Source: Rhabdornis inornatus (lineage: Eukaryota > Chordata > Aves > Passeriformes > Rhabdornithidae). From it: 64,000 nt of DNA. Every line of letters begins with the position of its first letter. Within the stretch, counting starts at the first letter, position 1. Below the pieces are notes generated by a model. The model worked only from the letters and a program-made list of their open reading frames with translations, did not search any database and was not told the origin of the DNA. Where the stretch lies: contig VWZS01002574.1 of assembly GCA_013397075.1 (NCBI GenBank), positions 2,170,001-2,234,000 on the forward strand, read 5' to 3'. The position numbers were made by a program, and so were the translations under genes. Below are positions 46,101 to 59,100 of this stretch, piece after piece.

Positions 46101-49100
46101 AGAAGTGTTGGGGCTTTTTTGCCATTTTTTCAGGTGATGTTTGCTTCAAACATTTAAATGTAGTCATGGGGTTGGCAATGTATTGCTGGGTACCCCCAGA
46201 GATGCCACACTCTGTAAGGGAAATGCACAGAAGAGGTAAAAACAGAAGAGGTAATTGCACCTACACTAAATTGTACCCCAGATCTTCACAGCCTCTGTCA
46301 TTATTGTGCTTTGAAGAGAAATGGATGGAAATGTCCTGGGAGATGTCTCTGGTTCTGGAGCTCACACTTGTGCCTCACTGCTTTAGTTGTCACCCTGCTG
46401 TCCTCCTCCCCAGGCTGTGCAGAGCCTTTAGCAATAATGCATTATTAACATCCTCTTTCTGGGCACCAGAAATCAAACATTAATAGACTCATACGAAGTG
46501 CTCCAGTTCAGATTACTCCTTTCTTCCTCCTTTCTTTGCTAACAGGAGATGTCAAGACAAAGCACGCTTGGAGCTGGGGGTTGGCTCAGGGTGGAATTTC
46601 ACCACAAAGTTACTGTTGGGAAAAGGGGAGGTTTGGTGAAGTTTTGGTTCACTTAGTCACAACTAAATACCTGCTGCAAGATGGAAAATCCAGCTTTTGC
46701 TGATATGTGAAACATGGAGCTTCCTCTGAGGTTTAATAATTAAACCAAAGAAGCAACCACTCCCTGCAGAACACACCCACCCTCCTCGAGTCCCTCTTTC
46801 TGGGCAGCCCAGAGAGTTTCTCACTGGGATCTCCCACTACCTTTATTTAAAATAATAATAAAAATAATTTTTTATAAAGTGTATGTGATTTTCAAAATCA
46901 GGCAGTCCTTTCTCCCAAAAGCTCCCATTCAGTGATAACAATTCCTCTTGATTTCAACAGAGGAAGACCCAGGGAGATTCCAAGCCTGTGTGCAAGTCTT
47001 CACACTGTCTCCAGCAAAGAAAAACAGTGAGACAAATTTCTCAGTCTCTCAGCTGCCTTCTACCTTTCATAGGACACAGACTTCTCCTTTCAAATGCCAA
47101 AAGGCTGTTTTTGGGTTAAATAGCACAAGCCATAGTGGCAAGATTTGTCAGATTGTTCTTTGAAAGGACCACAGGAAACTGGGAAGTGGAACGGAACTCA
47201 CTTTGCAAACTTGCTGCCCTTTTAAAAATACAAATAGTAGAGCATTAAAAATATAATTATATCTTTAAAAACTGATTAGAATGAGGAAACCTGCTTCCTA
47301 GGCTGTCCAAAATGTGGAAGATCTTATAACTCCAACCCTAAATTTTCTATCCTGGCAAAACTGACCCAACACTGTCCTTCAGGGACAGGGCATCACCAAT
47401 TCCTGACCTAGAGATGTTTTGTCAGACACAGAGGCTGGGAAAGAGTCCAGGATCTGCCATCTAAGGGTTAGCCAAGGATCCTATTTATAGACTGTTCTGG
47501 TGACAAATGAAAGGTGAACCTGCCTGGCCAGGGCTGAGGGCAGAGCCTGCCCAGCAGGGGCTGAGCAAAATTCTGAGAGACCCAAACTGAGCTGTGCCAC
47601 CTCCCACCCTCTGAGCACTGCTGTGTTATCAGTTCTGCCTCAGCACAGCCAGGTATGAATAAAATATCACAGGAATACATTCATCCCACCTGGAGAGCTT
47701 GTCTGACACACCGAGAAACCAGCCAGCTCTGTTTAATAAAGAGCTTCAAAGGACCTGCTTACACCAATCTATTGTATCTTTCAAATGCAGCTTAAATTGG
47801 ACTTTCTTTTCTTTTTATTATTTATTTATTTTAACAAGATCCAGCAAAGGGACAGATAGGGAGAATCCTCAGATGGTGTCAAATTTTAGATTTGTTCCTG
47901 TAATATGGGAGAATCAAATTAATTTCAAGCTAAAGCAAGAGTGATTTTTTATTTAGAAAAAGGCAGCAAGGAGTGATTCTAAATGCAGCCTGGCTGAAGA
48001 TGCACAATTGGGCAATAAATAGATTTCCAAGTTGTAATGAGGAGGAAGTAATTGGTAAGGGGAAGTGTTTATCCTTGCGGTGTTGCCCCCAGAAAGAACT
48101 TGCCTCTTCCCACACACAGCACTGTCATGCTGGAATAGTAGAGCCTGGGACAAGTCCACAGTACCTGAGGACACATTTGGTGACCTCTGGAACATGAACT
48201 ATTCCAAAAGAAAAAGAAAAGAGAAGAAAAGACAAACCAATGAGGAAAAAAAGAGGAATATTTTTTACATTTCACTTCCCAAGATGAATATAGCACAAAG
48301 CCATTACTTTAGAGATCACTCTGAATTTAATTCCAATGGCACATTTAGGGAAGAACTCCTGCTCAACACAAAGGTGTCAGACATTGTGTGTCCAGGGGTA
48401 CTCCAAGCGTTGAGCAAGTTTCTATATTTTATTTTAATGCAATGGGTTTTCCCCTGTTGGATGAATCACATCCAAACCAGGTTTATATTTGGCTCTGTAA
48501 TTCAGCTCCTTTCAGGATGGAATGCTGTCCCTCTTCTCTGCCTCCCTAAATGTGTCACTAGCTTCTCGTTTTATTTTGGTGTCTTACCTGGTTTCCAACT
48601 TTCTAAAGGTATTATTTTGATCACCTCAACTCTTCCAGCCCCTTTTCTGTGTCATCCCTGGCATAGGTAGGGCCAGACCATCAGAGGGGATATCAATCTG
48701 CATAATTCCTGCAAAAATCATGGAATTCAGCTGCTTTTTTGCAACCTCTGGATGTGACTGACAGATCTTGTAGGAGCCGAATGAGGTTTTGATACATCCT
48801 GGATTGTTTGTGTCAGAGTGACTCAGAGCCTGTGGAGGTGGGAATAGTGCCTGGCACAAATAACATTTTACTTTTTTTGTTGGTTTTGTTGTTTTCTCTG
48901 CTTAAGGTAAAAGAAAGAAATTAATTTTCAATATATTTTCCCTTCACATTCTAATTCTCCTTCCCATAGCAGTTTTTCCTCCAAGGTGTCAACAGGAGCA
49001 TCCTTCTCTACAAAATACCAGTCAAGAGGATTCCAGTTAATTGCTTCCTCAAACCCTTATAAGCTAAACAAGCCAATCCACTGTTCTTTAATTCCCTTTT

Positions 49101-51811
49101 GCTTTCTATTATTACGGGCTGGTCAGTGCTTAGGGATGCTGCTGATAAGCTAATAGCTGATTAGGACTCTAATCACGTGCCATCTGGAATGAAAAGATGA
49201 CTCCAGGGAGAAGCAGAACACAGATTTAGTATTTCTGAAGGAGAGAGCTGCTGCAGTGCTTGTTTGGCCAGGCAGGGCTGTGCTGGGCACAGGGATGGGG
49301 ACAGGGATGGAGACAAGTCCCTTTGCTGCTTTTGGTAGAGGCAAATCTCCTGTTCCCTCCCCTGGCTGGATGCACAGGAAAGGCACAGCTGGGTTTGCTG
49401 CCTGGAACTGTTGCCACTTCCCTTTGAAGTGCTCAGGGAATATAATCTTGTTTTTCCAGACTCTCATCTACCTCATATAGACTAAGGGTTGGCAAACACT
49501 TCAGTCCTGCTTGGGAAGGTGTGATAAAATTAGTATGTCTGTCCTTCACCCTAAAGATGGGTTCTGCCTCACTTTTCCCAGACAAGGTCTGGGTCCTTGT
49601 GCTACAGAACACTTCTCACCTCAGTGAGTGCCTGTAACCTGTGAATATCTGAAAGTCTGACTCCACCAGCTCAGGAGAGGTTTCCTTTGGGTCAGCTTGA
49701 GTGGTCAGGACCTGAGTGCCATGATTTGAATGCAAGGAGCACACCCCATCCTGCCTCACTGTGCCTAAGGTGATAACAGGCATCTGGGATGTACAGCTCA
49801 AATCCACAAAGGAACATCTGCACAGCCAGGCTCTGCTGCCCAGAACCTGGGGGTCGACAGAAAACCTCTGTTATGGTGTGTAACCTCAGTTAAAAGGAGA
49901 GCAGGCAAAGAAAACAAAAGCCATTGTCTGGACAGAGTCCTCTGAGCTCCTTTCCGAGGGCACAGACCCAATGACAGCTCAGTTATCCTGGAGAAAAGCT
50001 GGATGCTCCCCGAGCTGTGCCCAGCTAAAACAGTGGAGCAGGCAGTCCCTGCCCCTAAGAGGAAGGGAGTGCTCTGGGTCAGCACAGAGTATAGCCAGCC
50101 TTTCACCTTGCCCTTGGACTTGTTGACAAGGTGATGCTGATCTTTACCTCTTCATGGTCTACTGTAAAAATGGCTGTGAATTAAATAAGATCTTACTTTG
50201 TTTTGTTTTGTTTTTTTTTTCAGTGTGTGTTTAAAGAAAATGTTCGAGGTGATGCCAGCACCCAGGTGGGGCACTGTAGGATGGAGAGGCACCAACTCCA
50301 GCTGCAGCCAGGGATAGTGGAGCCCCACTTGGGAGCTGCTGTTGAGGGGAGCAGGGTTTGATGGGGAGATCAGCATCACTCCTCCAGAGAGACAGAGGGA
50401 AGGCACAAAGCCCTGGAGCCCTGCAGAGCTGCCTGCCTGCACCAGATAAGTGTTCTGCTGGCTTGGGCTGCCTGAGCAGACAGGGCTGAGGGGATAAGCA
50501 CAGAGCCTTTGTGTTCAGGTAACTCAGTGCACAGTCAGGAACAGAGCAGGGTCACCTCAGCCAGGGACTGTCCCCAAGCCCTCAGTGCAGCAGGTTTTCT
50601 CTTCCATAAATGTGCATTTTAATGGCTGAAAGAGGGTGTCTGTGCTTTTTAATTTTTTCTTGGTGGGATTTTTCCCCCACTCAAATAAACATTTGGTATT
50701 TGAACAGTTTATTCAAGCAAATCTGCTTCCTATTTCCTCCACCCCCTCCTGCCCAGAAGGTCTCAGCACCTCCCAGCCTGAAGGGTAGATGGAGGAAACT
50801 GCTATTTTCATTCTACAGGGAACTGAGGGATGGAGAAGCAAAGTGATTGATCAAGATTAATCTGTGGTAAAGCAGAGCGCCTCATCCCAAATCCTACCTC
50901 GTGTGTTATCCTTGCTTTGTATGCCTTTAATAAGAACAGATTTGGTCCTAGAAATCAGGCTCCATTCATGCTCAATGCAGCGTGAAATCCTCCAGTCTTT
51001 ACTACATCTCTGGAGACTTGGGTTGCTTGTATGTGAGATCTGGCTTTCAGCTCTGGCTCCTGATTTTAATTTCTATCATCTACAGGTGCTTGGCTCGGGA
51101 GCCTGCCCTGCTGCTGCTCCTGAATGCTAATTCCAGCCACACTGTATGGAAGAGCTGTTGTAAATGTGATAAGGAAGCACTGGGAGCTAGTGCCAGAGTG
51201 TCAGCTGATTGCAAACTGATACTGCTGCCTTAAGTGGAAAATTAGATGGAAAAAAATCATTAAAATATGGTAGACATTTTCTTCGGGCTCTTTTGAGGGC
51301 TGAAGTTTCTTGATGCATTCCAATAAGATCTCTATTCCCTACGCCCTTGTAATACAGAGCAACTGCAACTGCCTGTCAGAAAGTACATGACTAACTGCTG
51401 CCTTTTCTCTGTTCTATTGTAATTAAAGCACCAGGAATGTTTATGGGATTTGGGCCCTTGCTTTTAATGAGAGTTGGGCTCATGCCCCCATTTTAATCAA
51501 GTATGGGACTGGTTATTATTAATGTAGGACTTTGGATGCACATGACTGCTTCCAGAGTTAATGAAGATGGATTCCTTTCCCAGAATAGATTACAGGCACA
51601 GGTCCTGCAACCTCTGATTGTGAGGTGTTCTTGGGGAGTAAATCATGAGCTGCTGCAAGGTGACAGAACTCTGAAGATCAGCAAGAACTGCCCCTCCTGA
51701 CGATGCTCTTGCAGTGGGAAATTATTAGGAGGCAAATGGGATTTTCTTGCTTTGGATAAAATTTGGGCTGGGGTCTAGAAAATAAAAAACAGCAAGAAAT
51801 GAGTCTTGGAA
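43136..51811. other. Upstream intergenic region, part 3; no gene seen
   Basis: About 8.7 kb with no supported gene. The longest plus-strand open frame (48065-48670) is low-complexity and judged spurious. A TTTTG-rich stretch lies at about 50199-50220. Confidence 0.45.
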
Positions 51812-51949
51812 CGCCCCATCCCTGGAAGTGTTTAATTCAGGTTAGATGGAGCAACCTGGGACAGTGGAAGGTGTCCATGGCAAGCAGGTGGAATGACACG
51901 AGCTTTAAGATCCCTTCAAACCCAAGCCATTCTGTGATTCTGTGATTTT
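51812..51949 (+). mobile_element. CR1 LINE 3' end, upstream region
   Basis: It contains CCCCATCCCTGGAAGTGTTT, GGACAGTGGAAGGTGTCC, AGCTTTAAGATCCCTTC and the tail CCATTCTGTGATTCTGTGAT. A 5'-truncated CR1 remnant. Confidence 0.93.
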
Positions 51950-52397
51950 GAACTCTGAAAAGCCAGTTTGTTACAGGCATCAGGCTACTGAGTTCTTGAC
52001 ACTTTGCTGTTCTCGCTCCCCATCCATCACACCCACCAGCATGTCTGTGTCTGCACCCTGAGACACAAGCCCAGGCCTCCCTTGTCACAATATTCCTTCT
52101 TCTGGTGTCCCTTCTGCCCTTCACGTGCCCTAAGGCAGATCTGCACCTCTGTGTGTCTCCAACTGCACGATAAAGACACTGCTGTTTCTTGCTTAGTTCG
52201 ATGGTTTTCAGACAAATCACATCCATTTTGTATCTGTGCATCTTTGTGCACAGTGGTGCACAATGGCAGCTGGGGGTTCTTGGAGACAGAATAATAGAAA
52301 TACTAACTGAGTGAGAAAAATAGGGAAAAACAGGACAGTGTGAAGGGCAGGGATAAAATCCACAAGGTCAGGAATTTCTGGCCATGTCTGGCCTGAT

Positions 52398-52450
52398 CAA
52401 GTCCTGCTTCAAGCTGGAGGTTGGATTAGAGGCTTCCAGGAGCACTGTCC
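52398..52450 (+). mobile_element. Possible CR1 tail remnant
   Basis: The words AGCTGGAGGTTGGATTAGA and CTTCCAGGAGCACTGTCCAG resemble the CR1 segment that normally reads 'gaggttggactagatgatctcc...cttccagcc'. It is short and diverged. Confidence 0.4.
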
Positions 52451-53024
52451 AGCCAGCACTGCTGTGATCTGGAGATTACTCATACAGTAATCAGCACATG
52501 CTGAATTTTACAGTTTTAAAAGAGAGAAGTTGGGTGAATAAATTTCTGTCCCCTGAGATTCATGCCTGATTTGCATTTGAAGAAATGTCCTTGGTGTTTA
52601 ATCTCCTGTAAGGCAACTCAGTTGTGCAGAGAGGAAAAGGGAAGGACAGAGGGGAGGCCCCCAGTTTGTTTCCATAATCCACATCAGCATGGTCTGGCCC
52701 AGGGTGCCAGGTAATATGGCCAAATTAGACAGATTTAATGAGGAATCTTAATCAAATACATTTCACCATCCAAAGGGATGAAAGCACAGACAAGGGTTTC
52801 TTCTCTCTCTGCTGAGTTGAAACTTGTCATGCCATGACTTGATTTCATTTGATTATGTGCTTACATGATTTGGCAGAGGAACTACACAAGTGTAGCACTT
52901 GTCTATGGGTCTGTTGAGTTTAGATAACTGAGTGCTGTCTCTATTTTGATAAGAGCAGCCCACTACTGGGTCATCAGCAGAGAGTCAAAATTGTGTCAAC
53001 CCTTCTGCTGTTCAGCTTCAGGCT

Positions 53025-53175
53025 TCCCCTGGAGGTTTCCTGTGGAGGCTGGGAAGTGTCTATCCCTGGAGACATTCAGAAATGGATTGCAAAATGGCCT
53101 GAGCAGACTGGTCTGACTTCAAAGCTGGATCTGACACTGTGGTCCTCCCTGCTTGGGCAGCAGGATGGAGCAGGA
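53025..53175 (+). mobile_element. Possible diverged CR1 fragment
   Basis: The sequence TATCCCTGGAGACATTCAGA, followed by TGGCCTGAGCAGACTGGTCT, parallels the CR1 region encoding 'ccctggagacattcaaaacc...cctgagcaacctgctct'. Downstream similarity is weak. Confidence 0.5.
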
Positions 53176-56100
53176 GGCACCCAGGGGTTCCTGCAGCCCT
53201 TCATGGTGTCACAGGGGGAAAATGAGCTGAGTTTGGCTCAGGAAAAACACTCAGATCAGCACTTACACAGGCAGGGCCTGTATGAATTACAGTGTCAGGA
53301 AAAGTTACCAAAGCATGAAATTCCCCCTTCACCCTGAGTGTATTGGAATTGATTCATTCTCCTGAGAAATGTGCTCATGCTTGGCACTCAATCCATTCAC
53401 TTCTCTTTCAATCTGCACTGAACACCCACATTGAAAACTTGGGGTTGATTCCAGCATTTTTTTATGTGAGGTTCTGTGCAGGTTTGTAGATCTGCTGGCT
53501 GGAATGAGTGATTGCAGTAAACACCCCTTAAAAAGAGAGCGATGAAATACCCTTTTAACTTTCCATCTTTCTAATCTGTCATCATATTAGAGCAAGCATG
53601 GTAGGCTCTGTGTGATCAAACCCTTCCACATTTAAGCAGAATTCTGCTTTCAAGCAATTGGTGTAAAAAATTCCAGAGATATGCTGTCCCTTTTGAAAAT
53701 TTCACAGCCCACAATGAAAATTTCATATTCCCACACTGAAATCTGTGTGACTCCATATTTTTCTAGCTAGACTTTACCTAATCTTAACCTCGACTGCCAA
53801 AAACTATGAGAGTTTTCAGCATAAATATGTATTTTGCCTGGCAGTAGCACCTACCCTCCCTTACCTGTCAATAATTTGATTAGAATTTAAAATCTTTAAA
53901 AATTCCAGAAAAACTTGATATGAAGAAGACCCAATGTATCATCTTTCATTTCTGCTTTGTATTCAGGGTGTTCTGCTTCCAGGCAAAGGAGATTTTAACT
54001 GTTTGATCATCCACACTACGTCTTATTCTTCCTGTAGGATATAATGCTCCATAGAAGCTGATCCATGCTGAATGACCAGCTGTTCTAAAATGCCTTTGAG
54101 AAAACAAAATGGTTTGATTACAGCTTCTAAGTCATGAAATCATGAAGAAAAAAAAAGAGAATTGGGATACAGAATGTGCTAGAACTGGTCCTTTCCCCAC
54201 TGGTTTGTGAGGACTGGGATTTTCCTGTTGGGATGACTCTTGGCAGTGCCAAGGGCAGCAGCATCCTGTTAGTGAGTGTTTCAAGGCCTGCATATCTTGG
54301 GGACACGAGCAAAGGTTCTCAGGGACAACCTGATGCCTCAAATGCTCCTGTAAAACTGCAGAGTCTCTCCTGCTGCAGAGGGGGTGGCACCAGAGTAAAG
54401 GAAATGCAAACCCATTTCAAATGCAAATACCAAGGCAACAGTTTGCACTAAAAAATAGCAGCTCTGAATGTCAGGGAAAGAGTTTTAGAGGCTTCATCTG
54501 CCTCGTATCAGGCGAGTTGTCCAAATGTGGGCAGGCTGCTATTTCCAGAAATCTCGGCTGGAAAGGGAAAATCTGTCTGGACAGGTTTTCTAATAATTTC
54601 CATGGGAGCAGTGACCTGGGAGAGCTCTGGCCTCCTATGAGAGACCTTTGTGGGAAGCCTGGGAGGATGGGGGGGTCCCAAAGTGGGATTGCCACAGCAG
54701 AATTGGGGAGAAGATGGTGCAAGCTTGTGGAGACAGTGAGAGGATGATTTGAGAACATGATACAAACTTGCTGAACAGCAGTAGCAGAACAGGAGATGTC
54801 TGGCAATGCCGAAGGCTGGAGTGTGAAAAACAGGAGGAGAAGCATCAGGAATGGCCAGGATTGACATTGTTTTGGAAGAGGAAGATTCAAGAATCTTGTC
54901 TCAGCTTGTGACCTGATACTTCTCCCTCATGTGACGTAAAATCTGTTTTGCTCACAATTTTTTTTGCAACAGGATTTCAGGTTAAAAAGAAAATTCCACA
55001 GAGCTTTCCAAGGAAACAGAAGCTGATGTTACCTCAACAGCTTCAGCCACCCCTTGCCAAGTTCTGCTCTGGCACAAACAGGTCTCTTCCATCTGCTGTG
55101 TATTTCTAGCTCTCTAAATTGGTGTTCTGTGCATGTGATCCATTCTCTGTAACAGAAAACTCCATGGGCCATTTCTAGCAGCTCTCTCTGCCTCTCTGTC
55201 CCTGGCTCTGCAGACTGTGATGGGTTTTATGCCAGCACAGACCAGGGGCAGGCACAGCTCCTCGGCTGGGAGCCTCAAAAATGTCCCTGAGTCACTTTAA
55301 AATATACAACCCCAGGTGGAACAGCATCTCCAGCACCTGAAGAAACTGTGGTTTGCAAGATGCTTGGTTCCTCCAGGGCATTGTGCTCAGATCTAGAGGA
55401 TGGGAATTAATCCTTCCAAAAGTACTACCCAGTCTCACTTTCTTTAATTTTGTGCCCTGGCCACCATTGCAGTTAAGAATAGCAGTAACTGCTGTTATTG
55501 CAGACTGTTTTACCCACACACACTGCTTTACAGTAAGGCGAACTTTGACAGAACTCTTCTTTAAAAAGAAATTTTCTATTGAAAGAAGACCGGAGGCACT
55601 GGATAACATTTTCTTTAAATTGTCCAATTAAAACCAAAGTGTCCAAGAGCTAATAATCAAAGCAGATGTTAGCTCAAAATCTAAACCAATTTTTTTTTAA
55701 ATCTGTTCTTGATGGACTTATGCTAATGGACTGTTTTATTATCATGAGAAATTGTAGCTTGTGCTGTGGTTTTAACAGTCTAATTACAGAGATAACGCTT
55801 GTTTTGTGTGCCTATGATAAGCACAGACTTTTAATTCACTCAGCAAATTGTGGCATGACAGGAATTGGCCAGGACTCTGCATCTGCAGCTCTACAGAAGG
55901 CAAAAACCAGGAGCTCTCAACATCTGAAGAAGTGTTCAGAGCTTCTCTGTGTCTTCTCTCCCTGGGGGATTAATGAGTGTTTCCAGCAGAGCATTTCTTT
56001 CACTGGTTGTCCCTGTGTAGACCCCAAGGAAAGCTGCCTTTACTGTGCATAGAGCTGGTGGCTGGAGCTTTTAGGACTAAAAAAAATATTTAAGATATTT

Positions 56101-59100
56101 ATTTATTTTCTATGCCTGCCTTTACTGCTCCAGAGAGGGAGAGAACACTGGAGATCATATCCCTGAGGTGTTGAAGAGCAGACTGTGGTGCTGTTATGTT
56201 GGCTTATGATTTCCAAACAGGGAACTCATTAAATGCTTTTAAAAACACTTGAGAAGAGAGCAGATCCTCATAACAACCTGCAGGCAAGGGGAAATCTCTG
56301 CCCAGGAGGGAGAGGTCAGGGTCGGTTTGGAGCTTTCTTCACAAGCCCTCTGGCTCTCTGCCCACATGTCCATGAAAAACAAAACTTGGTTTTTCCTTTT
56401 ATTTTGCCAACATTACTGCAGGTAGTTTAGCCGAAGGCAAGAGAACAAAACCTCTCTTTTCCTCTGTAGAAGCTGCTCTTTTTATATTTTTGTTTTTCTT
56501 AGCATAAATCATACCTTGCCCAAAAATGAGAACTACAGTGCAAAGACCCACAAGAGCAGGGATTTCCAGAAATGAGACACCAATCCCATCTGCCACCACA
56601 TCTTTGAGATGCCTGGAAAATTCTCTGACCTCATATTAATACAACAACCCATAAACAGGAAAGTTTTAAAACTTTTTCCAAAACCACATGAGCAAAGCTC
56701 TGTGTGTTGCCTTCAGTAGGGTCTGGCTTTATCAAATACCTTCACTGTAGGAATCCAAAACTCTGTTTATGCTCAGTCACGGCCACTGAAGTCCCAATCC
56801 CTGCACTTCCATCCCTGTCCTGTGATTCCCTCCATGCCTAGGAAGAATTAGTGGGATTACGATTAGTGGGATGTAAGCAGTGCTTGGGAGCATCCTTGTT
56901 GCTGTCCCACAAGTCACATGTGACACTGGAGCCCAGATGTTTGGCTCCTGGAAGGATGCTGGGAATCCCAGAGGGTGTGGATTAGAGGAGCACGTCTGGG
57001 TGGGGGTGATGAGGCTCTCACCATCTCTCTCTAAATGCAAACAGCTCCAGTGGAGCTGCACCCATTGACCAGCATCCAATGGGGAACAGCGTTCACAAAA
57101 CCACTTACCTGGACTCTGCTTCAAAAGGGCTGAATTGGACAAAATCCTCACTGCAATAAGTCTTTATTCAGAGTACAGAGGCAAATTCTGCTGCCTGTGT
57201 TTCTCTCCTGCCTACATCAGCTGTCCAGCCCGAGAAAATTGCCAAGCTATAATCAAGATATTTTTCAAGTGACTCTGACTGCCGAATGAATGTGAAGGTC
57301 ATGGGGCTGTTTTTTCCCTCCTTCTTCTAAAATCCATTTTCATACAGATCAATATCTGTGAAGATTGAAGGAGAAAACAGGCTTTAGGAATCAAACCTTT
57401 TCTGCTTGGAAGCAGGGCAAGAACAAGAGGCTCTGCAGCAGTGCTGTATTAAGGAGCAGGATTTATCATTACAAGCCAAGGTTGGCTTCTCTTTCATTCT
57501 TCAGCTGGATCCTTCCTTTTAGTGACTCTCATTTCGTCCTTTTACAGCAAGAGGGTGAATGCTGAATAAAGATCAGCACCTGGCACATCCATTCACTGAC
57601 AGTTTAAAGGAATTGTCCCTTTGCACAACACAGGACTGAGCTTTCATCCCATTCATTCATTGGTACTGGTGGTTCCTGGGTACTAGAAATCTTGGAAATT
57701 AAAGAAATTTAAAAGTTCCTTGCTTGCTTTTTTGTTTTTCCAGGTCCTCATTCACCTGGGATGATTGAGATGCAGCTTTGAGATTCAATCCCTTTGCTCA
57801 AAATTCCCATTTTGCAGGCAATGTGGTGAAAAGCCTATTTAAGATTTACTCCTACACAACCCCATAACGAGGCAGATAATATTCTCAAATGCTGCTGAAC
57901 TTTGTGCTGGTGATACTGGATTTTTTGTGCCTCCTCTGAGCTAAGCCTCAGCCACTGGGCACATCAGGAGCCTCCACCCTGTCCCTGTGTCCCAAAGCCA
58001 CCATGTGAATGCACGGGTTGCTCTGTCAAACAGTTTGGGATGCTGTGGGGAAATGGGATTTCTGAAGAGCTCGTATTTCTGCAGAACCTTGGTATTTATC
58101 CCACATTTGCTAAACTCCAGCCCATGAAAGTAGCTTTTTTTGCATTTTGTGTAACACCACCTCACCTACTTTACAGCTGCAGAAACTTGATTTGCAAACA
58201 ATCTGCTTTTATTCCTCTCTCAGCCACCCCATTTCTCTATCGAACACCCTCCCTATCAATATCCATCACACAGCATCTCCTTTAAAGGCCAACTTCAGCC
58301 TCCCAACTCTCTCTTCATTAGGGAAGGATGAAGTAAATCAGCTCTTCAGCTGGTCCCAAAGGCTTCCAGGCTGTGGTGGAAGATGAATTGCACCATTGCT
58401 TTTATGAGTAATGCAGAGCAATCATAGCAGGCCTTTACAAAGGGCCGTACATCTTCCAAGAACGGCGTGTCCATTAGCTAAATAGCTCTGCTCCACACAG
58501 GACAGCCTGCAATAATGCAAGATGGGGAGAAATAGTGCAGTTATCCCTGCAGCTGAAACACACCTGAACCTGTGTGGGAGCTCCTTCCTTTCTCACAGGA
58601 CAAACCTTTGGATATGGATGAGGTGAGCACAGTCTCTGTAATCTGCAGGACACAATGCAGGTGAAAGAGCTCAGGGTCAGCTTACCAGCACTGCATTAAC
58701 AAATATCCCTAATCAAACATGCGAGGAGCCATCGGCTCTGGAAATAAAGCTCCTGCACCCTCTGCTGGGGAGAGGCTTGTGGCACACCAGCGATGTCCTG
58801 CTTGGATGCTGCTTTTTCACAGGACTTTAATCTAAAATTCCTTATTTTACCATGGAAAAATTGCAGAGATGTGGCTGAGATGGGGGAAACAAGACAGGAT
58901 CTCCACCCACCCCAGCCCTTCCTGCCATGCTGAACAAAAAGCCTGCAGACCTCAGATGAGAAGGAAGCCTTGAATAATATATCCAGTGCTATCAATAAAT
59001 CATGTAATAAAACCTAAATAATGTTTCTTCTCCTCCCATCCTCAGTTTGAAGGGAAAGAGGCCAGGGAACATTGATATTCCTGTCTCTGTTTTTTCCCAC

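Noticed and set aside
48065..48670. A 201-codon plus-strand open frame
   Set aside because: It includes a low-complexity Lys/Arg/Glu stretch and otherwise random-looking hydrophobic segments, with no good splice sites and no family match.
56399..56599. A minus-strand frame with a hydrophobic segment resembling a membrane helix
   Set aside because: It is short, has no flanking exon with compatible phase, and matches no family I know.
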